A stretch of 64,000 nucleotides of DNA from Burkholderiaceae bacterium (GTDB lineage Bacteria > Pseudomonadota > Gammaproteobacteria > Burkholderiales > Burkholderiaceae_C). The notes beneath the pieces are model-generated. The model saw only the letters and a list, made by a program, of their open reading frames with translations, made no database searches and was not told where the DNA came from. Made by a program: the position numbers and the translations under genes. Shown here in pieces: positions 16,947 through 25,337 of the stretch (position 1 is the first letter of the stretch; every line of letters starts with the position of its first letter). The stretch spans positions 62,001 to 126,000 of the forward strand of contig CP126124.1 in NCBI GenBank assembly GCA_030123545.1, in the 5' to 3' direction.

Positions 16947-18029
16947 TCAGGCTTCGAAGAATTCGCGTACTGCGGAAACTGCCCGGTCGACGCCGGCCGC
17001 ATCGACGTCCAGGTGCGTGACGAAGCGCAGACTGTACAGCCCGGTCACGAGCACGCCGCGCGCCGCCAGATGCGCGAGCAGCGCGTCCGAGCGTTCGCGC
17101 GCCGGCCCGACCAGATCCGCGAACACGATATTCGTCTGCGGCGGCTCGACCGCGAGCTGCGCGATACCGGCCAAGCCTTGGCCAAGGCGGCGCGCCAGCG
17201 CATGGTCGTCGGCCAGCCGCTCGACGTGATGATCGAGCGCATACGAAGCCGCCGCCGCCAGCAGCCCGGCCTGGCGCATGCCGCCGCCGGCCTTCTTGCG
17301 GATGCGCCGCGCACGCTCGATCAGCGCGCGCGAGCCGCACAGCGCCGAGCCGATCGGAGCGCCCAGCCCCTTGCTGAAGCAGACCGAGACCGTATCGAAG
17401 CATTGCGCGATGCGGCGCGCCTCGCTGACGATGTCGACCCGCTTCGGGTGCGCGCCCGCCTGCCCCGCCGCGGCCTGCGCGACCGCGGCGTTGAACAGCC
17501 GCGCGCCGTCCAGATGGCGCGCGAGGCCGTGCCGCGCGGCGAGCTGCGTCGCGTCGCGCAGGTAGTCGAACCCGATCAGCCGCCCGCCCAGCGTGTTCTC
17601 CAGCGCAAGCAGCCGGGTGCGCGCGAAGTGCGGGTCGTCCGGCTTGATCGCGGCCTCGATGTCGGCGAGCAGCAGCGTGCCGTCGCTCTGGTGCGCGAGC
17701 GGCTGCGGCTGCACGCTGCCGAACACTGCGGCGCCGCCGCCCTCCCAGCGGTAGCAGTGCGCCATCTGGCCGACGATGTATTCGTCGCCGCGCTCGCAAT
17801 GCGACAGCACCGCGCACAGATTGCTCTGCGTGCCGCTGGGCACGAACAGCGCCGCCTCGAAGCCGAGCAGCGCCGCGATCTTCTCCTGCAGCGCGTTCAC
17901 GGTCGGGTCGTCGCCGAACACGTCGTCGCCGAGCGGCGCAGCGAACATCGCCGCGCGCATCGCGTCGGTCGGACGGGTCACCGTGTCGCTGCGCAGATCG
18001 ACCCGCGGCTGTCTGAAAATATCGGTCAT
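16947..18029 (-). CDS. ltaE: Low-specificity L-threonine aldolase (PLP-dependent)
   Basis: Cleaves threonine or allo-threonine to glycine and acetaldehyde; 360 residues. The fold-type I signature is clear: N-terminal DLRSDTVTRPTDAMRAAM, GDDVFGDDPTVNALQ, FVPSGTQSNLCA, the HLDGARLFNAAVA aspartate region, and the PLP lysine K220 in VCFSKGLGAPIGS. It is inserted between trpG (61 bases upstream) and trpD in the same direction. It has no role in tryptophan synthesis, so this is shared transcription or a local insertion. Confidence 0.93.
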   Translation of the reverse strand: MTDIFRQPRVDLRSDTVTRPTDAMRAAMFAAPLGDDVFGDDPTVNALQEKIAALLGFEAALFVPSGTQSNLCAVLSHCERGDEYIVGQMAHCYRWEGGGAAVFGSVQPQPLAHQSDGTLLLADIEAAIKPDDPHFARTRLLALENTLGGRLIGFDYLRDATQLAARHGLARHLDGARLFNAAVAQAAAGQAGAHPKRVDIVSEARRIAQCFDTVSVCFSKGLGAPIGSALCGSRALIERARRIRKKAGGGMRQAGLLAAAASYALDHHVERLADDHALARRLGQGLAGIAQLAVEPPQTNIVFADLVGPARERSDALLAHLAARGVLVTGLYSLRFVTHLDVDAAGVDRAVSAVREFFEA

Positions 18030-18090
18030 ATCCGCCTCAAGCCTTTGATGAATCTTGATAGTTAGCTACTAATGTAATAGCAACGAATCA

Positions 18091-18660
18091 TCAACTTGCC
18101 GCAAGAAAGTTCTTCAGCAGCGCATGACCGTGCTCGGTCAGGATGCTCTCCGGATGGAACTGCACGCCCTCGACGGCCAGTTCCTTGTGCCGCAGCCCCA
18201 TGATCTCGCCGTCGTCGGTCCACGCGGTGACCTCAAGCACCTCGGGCAGATTCGCGCGCGCGACCGCCAGCGAGTGGTAGCGGTTCACCGTGAACCGGCC
18301 GGGCAGCCCGACGAACACGCCGTGGCCGCTGTTCGTGATCACGCTGGTCTTGCCGTGCATCAGCAATTTCGCGCGCACGATCTCGGCGCCGAACGCCGCG
18401 CCCAGGCTCTGATGCCCGAGGCAGACCCCGAGGATCGGCAGCCTGCCGGCGAAATGCCGGATCGCCGCGACCGAGACGCCGGCCTCGGCCGGCGTGCACG
18501 GCCCCGGTGACAGCACGAGCCGGTCCGGCGCGCGCGCGGCTATGCCCTCCACCGTGATCTCGTCGTTGCGGAACACCTCGACCGGGGCGCCGAGCTCGCC
18601 GAAATACTGCACCAGGTTGTAGGTGAAGCTGTCGTAGTTGTCGATCATCAAGAGCTTCAT
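18091..18660 (-). CDS. trpG: Anthranilate synthase glutamine amidotransferase component
   Basis: Supplies ammonia from glutamine to TrpE (and often PabB); 189 residues. The class I amidotransferase triad is present: nucleophile Cys80 in GVCLGHQS, and His/Glu in VQFHPESILTEHG. The oxyanion strand is LVLSPGPCTPAEAG. Its partner trpE is about 8.2 kb away because a restriction operon lies between them. Confidence 0.97.
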   Translation of the reverse strand: MKLLMIDNYDSFTYNLVQYFGELGAPVEVFRNDEITVEGIAARAPDRLVLSPGPCTPAEAGVSVAAIRHFAGRLPILGVCLGHQSLGAAFGAEIVRAKLLMHGKTSVITNSGHGVFVGLPGRFTVNRYHSLAVARANLPEVLEVTAWTDDGEIMGLRHKELAVEGVQFHPESILTEHGHALLKNFLAAS

Positions 18661-19007
18661 CGCGCTCTACCCCTTCGATTTGATCGGAAGTTCCAGGAAC
18701 ATCCTGCTTCGGCGCCCGCTTTGGTATCCGCATTTTGCGGCGCTGGCGAGGCCGATGCGGCTTGCCGGGCGGTGATTGATGGCGCCGATGTCAGGCGCCG
18801 GGTATGGGAGCAGGTCAGGCTGATGGCTTGCGCCAACGCCAGCCGGAGCGCGCTGCGGTGATCGTACGAATCGCAGACATGGGCTGCATTATGGTCGCAT
18901 CGCGTGCACTCACGCCTGAAGAGCGATCGGCCGAGCACGGCGCCTGCCGAACGCAGCCCGTTGATGGATATGCGATGCAAGGGAATTACACTGCGGCGCA
19001 TCGAACC
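18661..19007. other. Gene-free junction between trpG and the restriction operon
   Basis: About 350 bases at the left edge of the hsd block. Reading frames on either strand look like random GC-rich translation, with no family similarity I recognise. It probably holds the trpG promoter or ribosome binding site region and the hsd promoter, but no convincing -35/-10 pair or direct repeat marking an insertion site was found by eye. Confidence 0.5.
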
Positions 19008-19220
19008 ATGGCCCGAACCCAGTTCAACCTCCGCGTCAGTGCTCAGCTCGAAATGGCGATCGACGAAAAGCGCACCGAACTTCGCGCACCGTTCGGCACG
19101 ATCCCATCACGCACCAATATCCGCCCCGCTGCGGCTGTAGCCTGCCGGGGCATTTCGCTCGGCGAATCTGAAGCAGATCGCCACACCACCGCGGGCCCAG
19201 CCGAGCGCAGAGCACGCTGA
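19008..19220 (+). pseudogene. Possible decayed ribbon-helix-helix protein upstream of hsdR
   Basis: The first 38 residues, MARTQFNLRVSAQLEMAID onward to IPSRTNI, resemble a ribbon-helix-helix DNA-binding domain: a short beta strand with alternating residues followed by a helix rich in charged residues. The family would then continue with a second helix such as RLAVEAYL. Instead this frame turns into low-complexity RPAAAVACRG and a basic tail, suggesting a frameshift at about 19122-19140. It ends 11 bases before hsdR. It could be a remnant regulator of the restriction operon; a real short gene with a different C-terminus is the alternative. Confidence 0.35.
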
Positions 19221-19231
19221 GCAACTGGCAA

Positions 19232-22003
19232 ATGGGTCTGGCACCTGAAGAGCAAGCGCGCGCAGCCATTGATGGCCTGTTGACGGCGGCGGGTTGGGTC
19301 GTGCAGGACATGGCCGACTTCAACCGCAACGCCGCCGAGGGTGTGGCCGTGCGTGAGTTTCAGTTGCCCAGCGGCCCATGTGACTACTTGCTGTTCGTCG
19401 GCGGCAAGGCCTGCGGCGTGATCGAGGCCAAGAAGGCCGGCGTCACGCTCAGCGGCGTGGCCGAACAGGCCGCGCGCTACATGGCGGCCTTGCCCGAGCA
19501 CCTGGCGCGTTGGGCCGACCGGCTCGCCTTCGATTACGAATCCACCGGCGACGAGACTTACTTTCGCGACACGCGCGACCCCAAGCCCCGCTCACGCCGA
19601 GTCTTCGCCTTCCATCAACCGCAAACACTGCACGCCTGGCTGAAAGAGGCCGACACCCTGCGCCAGCGCCTGCGCCGCATGCCGCCGCTGGACACTGCCG
19701 GCCTGCGCGACTGCCAGATCGAGGCCATCACCGGCCTCGAAACGTCATTGGCCGACGATCGCCCGCGCGCGCTGATCCAGATGGCCACCGGCGCAGGCAA
19801 GACCTTCACCGCCTGCAACTTCAGCTGGCGACTGCTGAAGCACGCGGGGGCGCGCCGCATTCTGTTCCTGGTGGATCGCAACAACCTAGGCGACCAGACG
19901 CTGAAGGAGTACCAGAACTTCGACCCGCCCGGCGCGGCGCACAAGTTCGACAGGACCTACATCGTGCAGCACCTGCACGGCAACCGGATCGACCCCGACG
20001 CCAAGGTCGTGATCACCACCATCCAGCGCCTGTACGCGATGCTGCGCGGCGAGGAACTGGACGAGTCGGCCGAGGAAGCGTCCGCCTTCGAGACCTGGGG
20101 CCACCGCGAAGTCGACAACGAAGGCGAACTGCGCCCGGTGGTCTACAACCCGACCGTCCCGATCGAACACTTCGACTTCATCGTTACCGACGAGTGCCAC
20201 CGCTCGATCTACGGCCTGTGGCGACAGGTGCTCGAATACTTCGATGCACACCTCGTCGGGCTGACGGCCACGCCCTCGGCGCACACGCTGGGCTTCTTCC
20301 AGCGCAACCTGGTGGCCGAGTACCCCTACGAGCAGTCCGTGGTGGATGGCGTGAACGTCGGCTTCGAGGTCTACCGCATCCGCACGCGGGTCGGCGAACA
20401 AGGCGGCACGGTGGACGCGAGCTACCACGTGCCGGTGCGCGATCGCCGCACCCGTGCGCTGCGCTACAAGCAGCTCGACGCCGACCTGCCCTATGTGCGG
20501 CAGGACCTCGATGCCTCGGTGACCGTGCCTGACCAGATCCGCCTGGTGCTGCAGACCTTCCACGACAAGCTCTTCACCGAGTTGTTCCCAGGCCGCAGCG
20601 GCCAATGGGTGCCCAAGACGCTGATCTTCGCCAAGGACGACAACCACGCAGAGGAGATCGTCAAGGCCTGCTGGGAGGTGTTCGGTCAGGGCAACGACTT
20701 CGCCAAGAAGATCACCTATCAGACCAGCGAGAAGCCCAAGGAGCTGATCAAGGCCTTTCGCGTGGATCCGTTTCCGCGCATCGCGGTCACGGTGGACATG
20801 ATCGCCACGGGCACCGACATCAAGCCGGTGGAGTGCCTGATCTTCATGCGCGACGTGAAGAGCGAGAGCTACTTCGAGCAGATGAAGGGCCGCGGTGTGC
20901 GGACCATCGCTGATGCCAGCCTGCAGCAGGTGACGCCCGACGCGCAGACCAAGACCCGCTTCGTGCTGATCGACGCAGTGGGCGTGACCGAGGGCAAGAA
21001 GACCTTGTCGCAGCCGATGGAGCGCAAGCGCACGGTGTCCTTCGACAAGCTGATCGACCAGATCGCGCAGGGCCGGCGTGACGAGAACGCGCTGTCGTCC
21101 CTGGCCGCGCGGCTGGCCGCGCTGGACCGGCAGATCGACACCGAGGATCGCCAGCGCATCAGACAGGCCGCCGAGGGCACCAGCCTGAAAGCGCTGGCCC
21201 GCGGGCTGCTGGACGCGATCACCCCCGAGGTCATCGACGCGGCCGTCATCCAGCGCCACGGCAGCGTGGAGATGGCCACGGCGGCGCAGGTGAAAACCGT
21301 GGAAGCCGACCTGCGCGACCAGGCCTGCGCGCCGCTGGACGCCGCCGAACTGCGCAACCTGATCAAGGCGATCAAGAAGAAAGCCGACATCGTGATCGAC
21401 GAAGGCACGCTCGACGCGTTGCACGTGGCCGAATACGACAAGGGCCAGGCCGAGAAGCGCACCACCTCGTTCAAGGTCTTCATCGAAGCAAACAAGAACG
21501 AGCTGCTGGCGCTGCAGATTCTCTACAGCCAGCCCTATCCCAAGCGCCGCCTCACCTACGCCAGCATCCGCGAACTCGCGGCGAAGCTCGCCGACCCGCC
21601 GCAGCACCTGACCACGGCCGATGTCTGGCAGGCCTACAAGCGGCTGAACGCCGCGCTCGTGCGCGGCGCGCCCAGCGACAAGGTGCTGACCGACCTAATC
21701 AGCCTGGTGCGCTTTGCCACCGGCCAGGCGGAACTGCTCGAGCCGTATGCGGCGCGCGTGGAGCAGCGCTTCAACCTGTGGATCGGGCGGCAGATCAAGG
21801 CGGGCAAAGTGTTCAGCGACGAGCAGATGGCGTGGCTGAAGGCGATCAAGGACTACCTGGCCGCGAACGTGGAAATCGCGCCGACCGACCTGATGCGCGA
21901 CCAGCCGTTCAGCGACTGGGGCGGGGTGGTGGCGGCGAGGCGGATGTTCGGGACGGAGTTGAACGGGATGCTGGATGAGTTGAGCGAGGTGTTGGTGGCA
22001 TGA
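19232..22003 (+). CDS. hsdR: Type I restriction enzyme R subunit (nuclease and translocase)
   Basis: Motor and nuclease subunit of a type I restriction-modification complex; 923 residues. The N-terminal PD-(D/E)xK nuclease has CDYLLFVGGKACGVIEAKKAG (Asp51, Glu65, Lys67). The superfamily 2 helicase has Walker A MATGAGKT at about residues 184-191, DECH in VTDECHRSIYG (about 320), GLTATPSAHT, and a C-terminal helicase part with IAVTVDMIATGTDIKPVE and QMKGRGVRT. A C-terminal EcoEI-type domain follows. The stop overlaps the hsdS start (ATGA), so the two genes are coupled. All key motifs are intact. Confidence 0.96.
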   Translation: MGLAPEEQARAAIDGLLTAAGWVVQDMADFNRNAAEGVAVREFQLPSGPCDYLLFVGGKACGVIEAKKAGVTLSGVAEQAARYMAALPEHLARWADRLAFDYESTGDETYFRDTRDPKPRSRRVFAFHQPQTLHAWLKEADTLRQRLRRMPPLDTAGLRDCQIEAITGLETSLADDRPRALIQMATGAGKTFTACNFSWRLLKHAGARRILFLVDRNNLGDQTLKEYQNFDPPGAAHKFDRTYIVQHLHGNRIDPDAKVVITTIQRLYAMLRGEELDESAEEASAFETWGHREVDNEGELRPVVYNPTVPIEHFDFIVTDECHRSIYGLWRQVLEYFDAHLVGLTATPSAHTLGFFQRNLVAEYPYEQSVVDGVNVGFEVYRIRTRVGEQGGTVDASYHVPVRDRRTRALRYKQLDADLPYVRQDLDASVTVPDQIRLVLQTFHDKLFTELFPGRSGQWVPKTLIFAKDDNHAEEIVKACWEVFGQGNDFAKKITYQTSEKPKELIKAFRVDPFPRIAVTVDMIATGTDIKPVECLIFMRDVKSESYFEQMKGRGVRTIADASLQQVTPDAQTKTRFVLIDAVGVTEGKKTLSQPMERKRTVSFDKLIDQIAQGRRDENALSSLAARLAALDRQIDTEDRQRIRQAAEGTSLKALARGLLDAITPEVIDAAVIQRHGSVEMATAAQVKTVEADLRDQACAPLDAAELRNLIKAIKKKADIVIDEGTLDALHVAEYDKGQAEKRTTSFKVFIEANKNELLALQILYSQPYPKRRLTYASIRELAAKLADPPQHLTTADVWQAYKRLNAALVRGAPSDKVLTDLISLVRFATGQAELLEPYAARVEQRFNLWIGRQIKAGKVFSDEQMAWLKAIKDYLAANVEIAPTDLMRDQPFSDWGGVVAARRMFGTELNGMLDELSEVLVA

Positions 22004-23427
22004 GTGAAGATGGTCGCTGGGAACTCCCTGCCTCCTGGTGCTGGACAACAACGCACCAAGTCGCAAGCGTTGTTGGAGGAGCGACACCCACCAACGCAAG
22101 AGATGAGTCGAACTACTCGGTTGACGGCATACCGTGGATCACGCCGGCTGATTTGTCTGGCTACAAGCACGCTTACATTGCCAGAGGAGCACGAAATCTC
22201 TCGACGCAAGGATTCAACTCCTGCTCAGCCCGACTTCTGCCCAAGGGCACAGTACTGCTCAGTTCGCGAGCGCCTGTTGGCTACTGCGCGATCGCGGCGA
22301 GCGACATCGCGACCAACCAAGGATTCAAGAGCCTTGTTCTTCATTCGGCCGAGATTTCTCCCGAGTTTGTTCGGCACTACCTCCTAGGTTCGAAACGATA
22401 TCTCGAAAGCCAAGCCAGCGGGACGACGTTCCTTGAGCTATCAGGCGCACGCACTGAACAGCTCTTGCTGCCGCTCGCGCCCGCGCGCGAACAGCAATGC
22501 ATCGTCTCCCGCATCGAAGAACTCTTCAGCGAGATCGATGAGGGCGAACGCGCGCTGGAACGCGTGCAGAAGCTGGTGGAGTGCTACCGCCAATCCGTCC
22601 TCAAGGCCGCTGTCACGGGCGAGTTGACGCGGGAGTACCGTGACACTAGATCATCGAGTCCAGGCGATCGCGAGGGCGACAAGTACTCGCTTCCGCCAGG
22701 ATGGTCTTGGCGCAGTCTTGACGAACTCTCCTGGGCCACGTCCTACGGCACATCGGCGAAGTGCTCATCCGCTGAGGGAGCGACTCCTGTTCTACGAATT
22801 CCCAACGTGCGTGAGGGGCGGATCGCACTGCGCGACCTCAAATGGGCCCCCGCGGACTTCGACATGACCGCCGCCGACGCGCTTGCGCCTGGAGATTTGC
22901 TGGTGGTTCGGACCAACGGCAGCGAAAGCCTCATCGGGGTGGGTGCCGTCGTGCTGAGCGCGCTACCCACGCCGAGCTATTTCGCGTCCTATCTCATCCG
23001 ATTCCGCCTGCATCCCCAGCCGTTGCTCGCCGAGTGGATCAATCTTGTCTGGCAATCGGACGTCGTTCGGCGTTTTGTGCACAAGCACAAGGCGACGAGC
23101 GCCGGGCAGTACAACGTGTCGCAATCGAAGCTCCGCTCGATCCGGCTCCCGATTCCACCTGAAAGCGAGCGTGCGGCCCTGCTCGACGCATCGCGACTCG
23201 CAGCGTCCCGGATGGAGTCGGCGCTGAAGGAGTGCAGTGCGGGCGTCGCCGGTTCAGCTGCCCTGCGCCAAACCATCCTCAAAGCCGCCTTCTCCGGCCA
23301 ACTTGTCCCGCAAGACCCCGCCGACGAACCCGCCTCCGCGCTGCTCGCCCGCCTCGTCGCCGAGGCGGGCGAAGGGCAGAACGGAACGCGGCGGCGAGAT
23401 CGCCGCGTCCGCACCACCACCCCATGA
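22000..23427 (+). CDS. hsdS: Type I restriction-modification specificity subunit S
   Basis: Determines the DNA target of the HsdRMS complex; 475 residues with two target-recognition domains. TRD1 (about 1-150, with GIPWITPADLSG and LLSSRAPVG) is followed by the central helical spacer REQQCIVSRIEELFSEIDEGE and QSVLKAAVTGELTREYR. TRD2 (about 225-390, with VLRIPNVREGRI and LVVRTNGS) is followed by the C-terminal helical region with QTILKAAFSGQLVPQDPADEPAS, mirroring the first repeat. It overlaps both neighbours by ATGA. The C-terminal tail RRRDRRVRTTTP is unusually basic. Confidence 0.95.
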   Translation: MSEDGRWELPASWCWTTTHQVASVVGGATPTNARDESNYSVDGIPWITPADLSGYKHAYIARGARNLSTQGFNSCSARLLPKGTVLLSSRAPVGYCAIAASDIATNQGFKSLVLHSAEISPEFVRHYLLGSKRYLESQASGTTFLELSGARTEQLLLPLAPAREQQCIVSRIEELFSEIDEGERALERVQKLVECYRQSVLKAAVTGELTREYRDTRSSSPGDREGDKYSLPPGWSWRSLDELSWATSYGTSAKCSSAEGATPVLRIPNVREGRIALRDLKWAPADFDMTAADALAPGDLLVVRTNGSESLIGVGAVVLSALPTPSYFASYLIRFRLHPQPLLAEWINLVWQSDVVRRFVHKHKATSAGQYNVSQSKLRSIRLPIPPESERAALLDASRLAASRMESALKECSAGVAGSAALRQTILKAAFSGQLVPQDPADEPASALLARLVAEAGEGQNGTRRRDRRVRTTTP

Positions 23428-25337
23428 CCCGTAGCGCCGAAGACCTGTTGCAGGAACTCGCCGCCGTCGACGAGTCGCATCGCATCGAGGCCAAGCGCGC
23501 CTCGCAGATCGACCGCTCGACGATGGAGACCGTCGTCGCGTTCTCGAATGAGCCCGGCTTGGGCGGCGGCTACCTGCTACTGGGTGTAGAGCGCGACCCC
23601 GACGACCTGTTCGGCGGTTCCTACCGCGTGGTCGGCGTGGCCGACCCCGACAAGCTGCAATCCGACCTGGCCAGCCAGTGCGCCAGCATGCTCAACCGCC
23701 CGGTTCGCCCGCGCCTGTCGGTGGAGACGCTGCGCGGCAAGACGGTGTTGGTCGTGTTTGTGCCCGAAGCCGCCGCTGCCGAGAAGCCGATCTATCTGAC
23801 GAAGCTGGGCCTGCCGCGCGGCGCATTCCGCCGCGTGGGGTCGACCGACCAGGAAGGCAGCGAGGACGATCTGGTGGCGCTGTACGCCGGCCAGCAGGTC
23901 GAGACCTTCGACGGCGCGGTACTGCCCGATACCGACCTGTCGGACATCGACCCCGCTGCGGTGCAGGAGTATCGCCGCCTGCGGCAGCGCGCCAACGCCA
24001 GTGCCGAAGAGCTGACCTGGGACGACGAAGCACTGCTGCGCGCGTTGGGCGCTGGCGTGCGTCAAGGCAGCGCGCTGCGGCCCACCGTCGCCGGCTTATT
24101 GCTGTTCGGCACGGCGCAGGCGCTGCGGCGGTGCTTTCCGATGATGCGCATCGACTACATCCGCGTGCCGGGCCGGCAGTGGGTGGAAGACCCCAACCAC
24201 CGCTTCGACACGCTGGAGATCCGCGCCCCCCTGCTGACGGCCATCCGGCGCGCCGAAGGCGCGGTGCGCGACGAGCTGATGCAATCGTTCTCGCTGCCCG
24301 AAGGTTCGCTCACCCGCGAGGACGAGCCGGCGTTGCCGCTACGGGTGATCCGCGAGGCCATCGTCAACGCGGTGATGCATCGCAGCTACCGCATCCACGG
24401 CGCGATCCAGATCATCCGCTACGCCAACCGGCTGGAGGTGCGCAACCCCGGCCACTCGATCAAGGCCGAGGAGCAGCTCGGCGAGCCGGGCAGCGAGACG
24501 CGCAACCCGCGCATTGCCGCCGTGCTGCACGAAGTGAACGTGGCGGAGACCAAGGGCAGCGGCATACGTGCGATGCGCGAACTGATGCAGGCGCACGACC
24601 TGCTGCCGCCGACCTTTGAATCCACGCGTCGGCCCGACCAGTTCGTGGCCACGTTCCTGTTCCACCACTTCCTCGGGCAGGACGACCTGTCGTGGTTGCG
24701 CGCGCTGACCGCCGAGGCACTTTCCGACGAGGAGGCGCGCGCGCTGGTGGTCGTGCGCGAACTGGGCGCCATTGACAACGCGGCCTACCGCAACGTCAAC
24801 CGCACCGACACGCTCAATGCCTCGGTCCACCTGCGGCGGCTGCGCGACCTGGGCCTGCTGGCCATGAGGGGCAGTGGCAGCCGTACCTACTACGTGCCAG
24901 GCCCCGGCTTCCGGGCTGAGCCGCGGGCACTCGAAGACGCACAAACCCCCCAGGCTGGCGCACAAACCCCCCAGGCTGGCCGACAAACCCCCCAGCTTGG
25001 CGCTCAAACCCCCCAGGCCGCCCGACAAACCCCCCAGTCAGACACGCCGATGCCCGCAGATCTCGCGCAGCGCCTGCCCGAGCCGGGCAGCCGGCCCCGG
25101 CGAGCCGTGCTGCAACAGTTAGTGCTGGACCTGTGCGCTTGGAAGCCCCACAGCGCCCGCGAGCTGGCCAGCCTGCTGGGGCGCCGGGACCATAAACACC
25201 TAGTCAAGGAGCTGCTGAGTCCGATGGTGACCGAGGGGCTGCTGGCTTACACGATCCCCGCAATGGAAAAGCACCCGGATCAGCGCTACGTCGCGCCGAG
25301 CTCCGGTGCCGCAGACGGCAAGGTGAACGATCCATGA
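23424..25337 (+). CDS. AlbA_2/HATPase-type putative DNA-binding protein embedded in the hsd operon
   Basis: 637 residues. The N-terminal part (ESHRIEAKRASQID, then ETVVAFSNEPGLGGGYLLLGVE) matches AlbA_2 (Schlafen-like) domains. The middle has a RecG-C-terminal-like ATPase segment PLRVIREAIVNAVMHRSYRIHG with a Bergerat-type Asn, then IRYANRLEVRNPG and ETKGSGIRAMR. Winged-helix-like sequence around 450-490 is followed by a linker of five QTPQ units and a last winged-helix-like segment (LVLDLCAWKPHSARELASLLGRRDHKHLVKEL). ATGA overlaps at both ends tie it to hsdS and hsdM. The role is unknown: a regulator or accessory ATPase of the restriction system is the obvious guess. Confidence 0.8.
   Translation: MTRSAEDLLQELAAVDESHRIEAKRASQIDRSTMETVVAFSNEPGLGGGYLLLGVERDPDDLFGGSYRVVGVADPDKLQSDLASQCASMLNRPVRPRLSVETLRGKTVLVVFVPEAAAAEKPIYLTKLGLPRGAFRRVGSTDQEGSEDDLVALYAGQQVETFDGAVLPDTDLSDIDPAAVQEYRRLRQRANASAEELTWDDEALLRALGAGVRQGSALRPTVAGLLLFGTAQALRRCFPMMRIDYIRVPGRQWVEDPNHRFDTLEIRAPLLTAIRRAEGAVRDELMQSFSLPEGSLTREDEPALPLRVIREAIVNAVMHRSYRIHGAIQIIRYANRLEVRNPGHSIKAEEQLGEPGSETRNPRIAAVLHEVNVAETKGSGIRAMRELMQAHDLLPPTFESTRRPDQFVATFLFHHFLGQDDLSWLRALTAEALSDEEARALVVVRELGAIDNAAYRNVNRTDTLNASVHLRRLRDLGLLAMRGSGSRTYYVPGPGFRAEPRALEDAQTPQAGAQTPQAGRQTPQLGAQTPQAARQTPQSDTPMPADLAQRLPEPGSRPRRAVLQQLVLDLCAWKPHSARELASLLGRRDHKHLVKELLSPMVTEGLLAYTIPAMEKHPDQRYVAPSSGAADGKVNDP
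24935..25045 (+). repeat. In-frame 21-base tandem repeat encoding a QTPQ linker
   Basis: Five imperfect units, each containing CAAACCCCCCAG, encode QTPQAGA, QTPQAGR, QTPQLGA, QTPQAAR and QTPQSD. The 21-base period keeps frame, so unit number can change without disrupting the protein. The C-runs are also potential slippage sites. Confidence 0.85.

Noticed and set aside
19201..19215. CAGAGCACG before hsdR as a further copy of the palindromic element
   Set aside because: Only one arm matches and there is no partner; too short to call.
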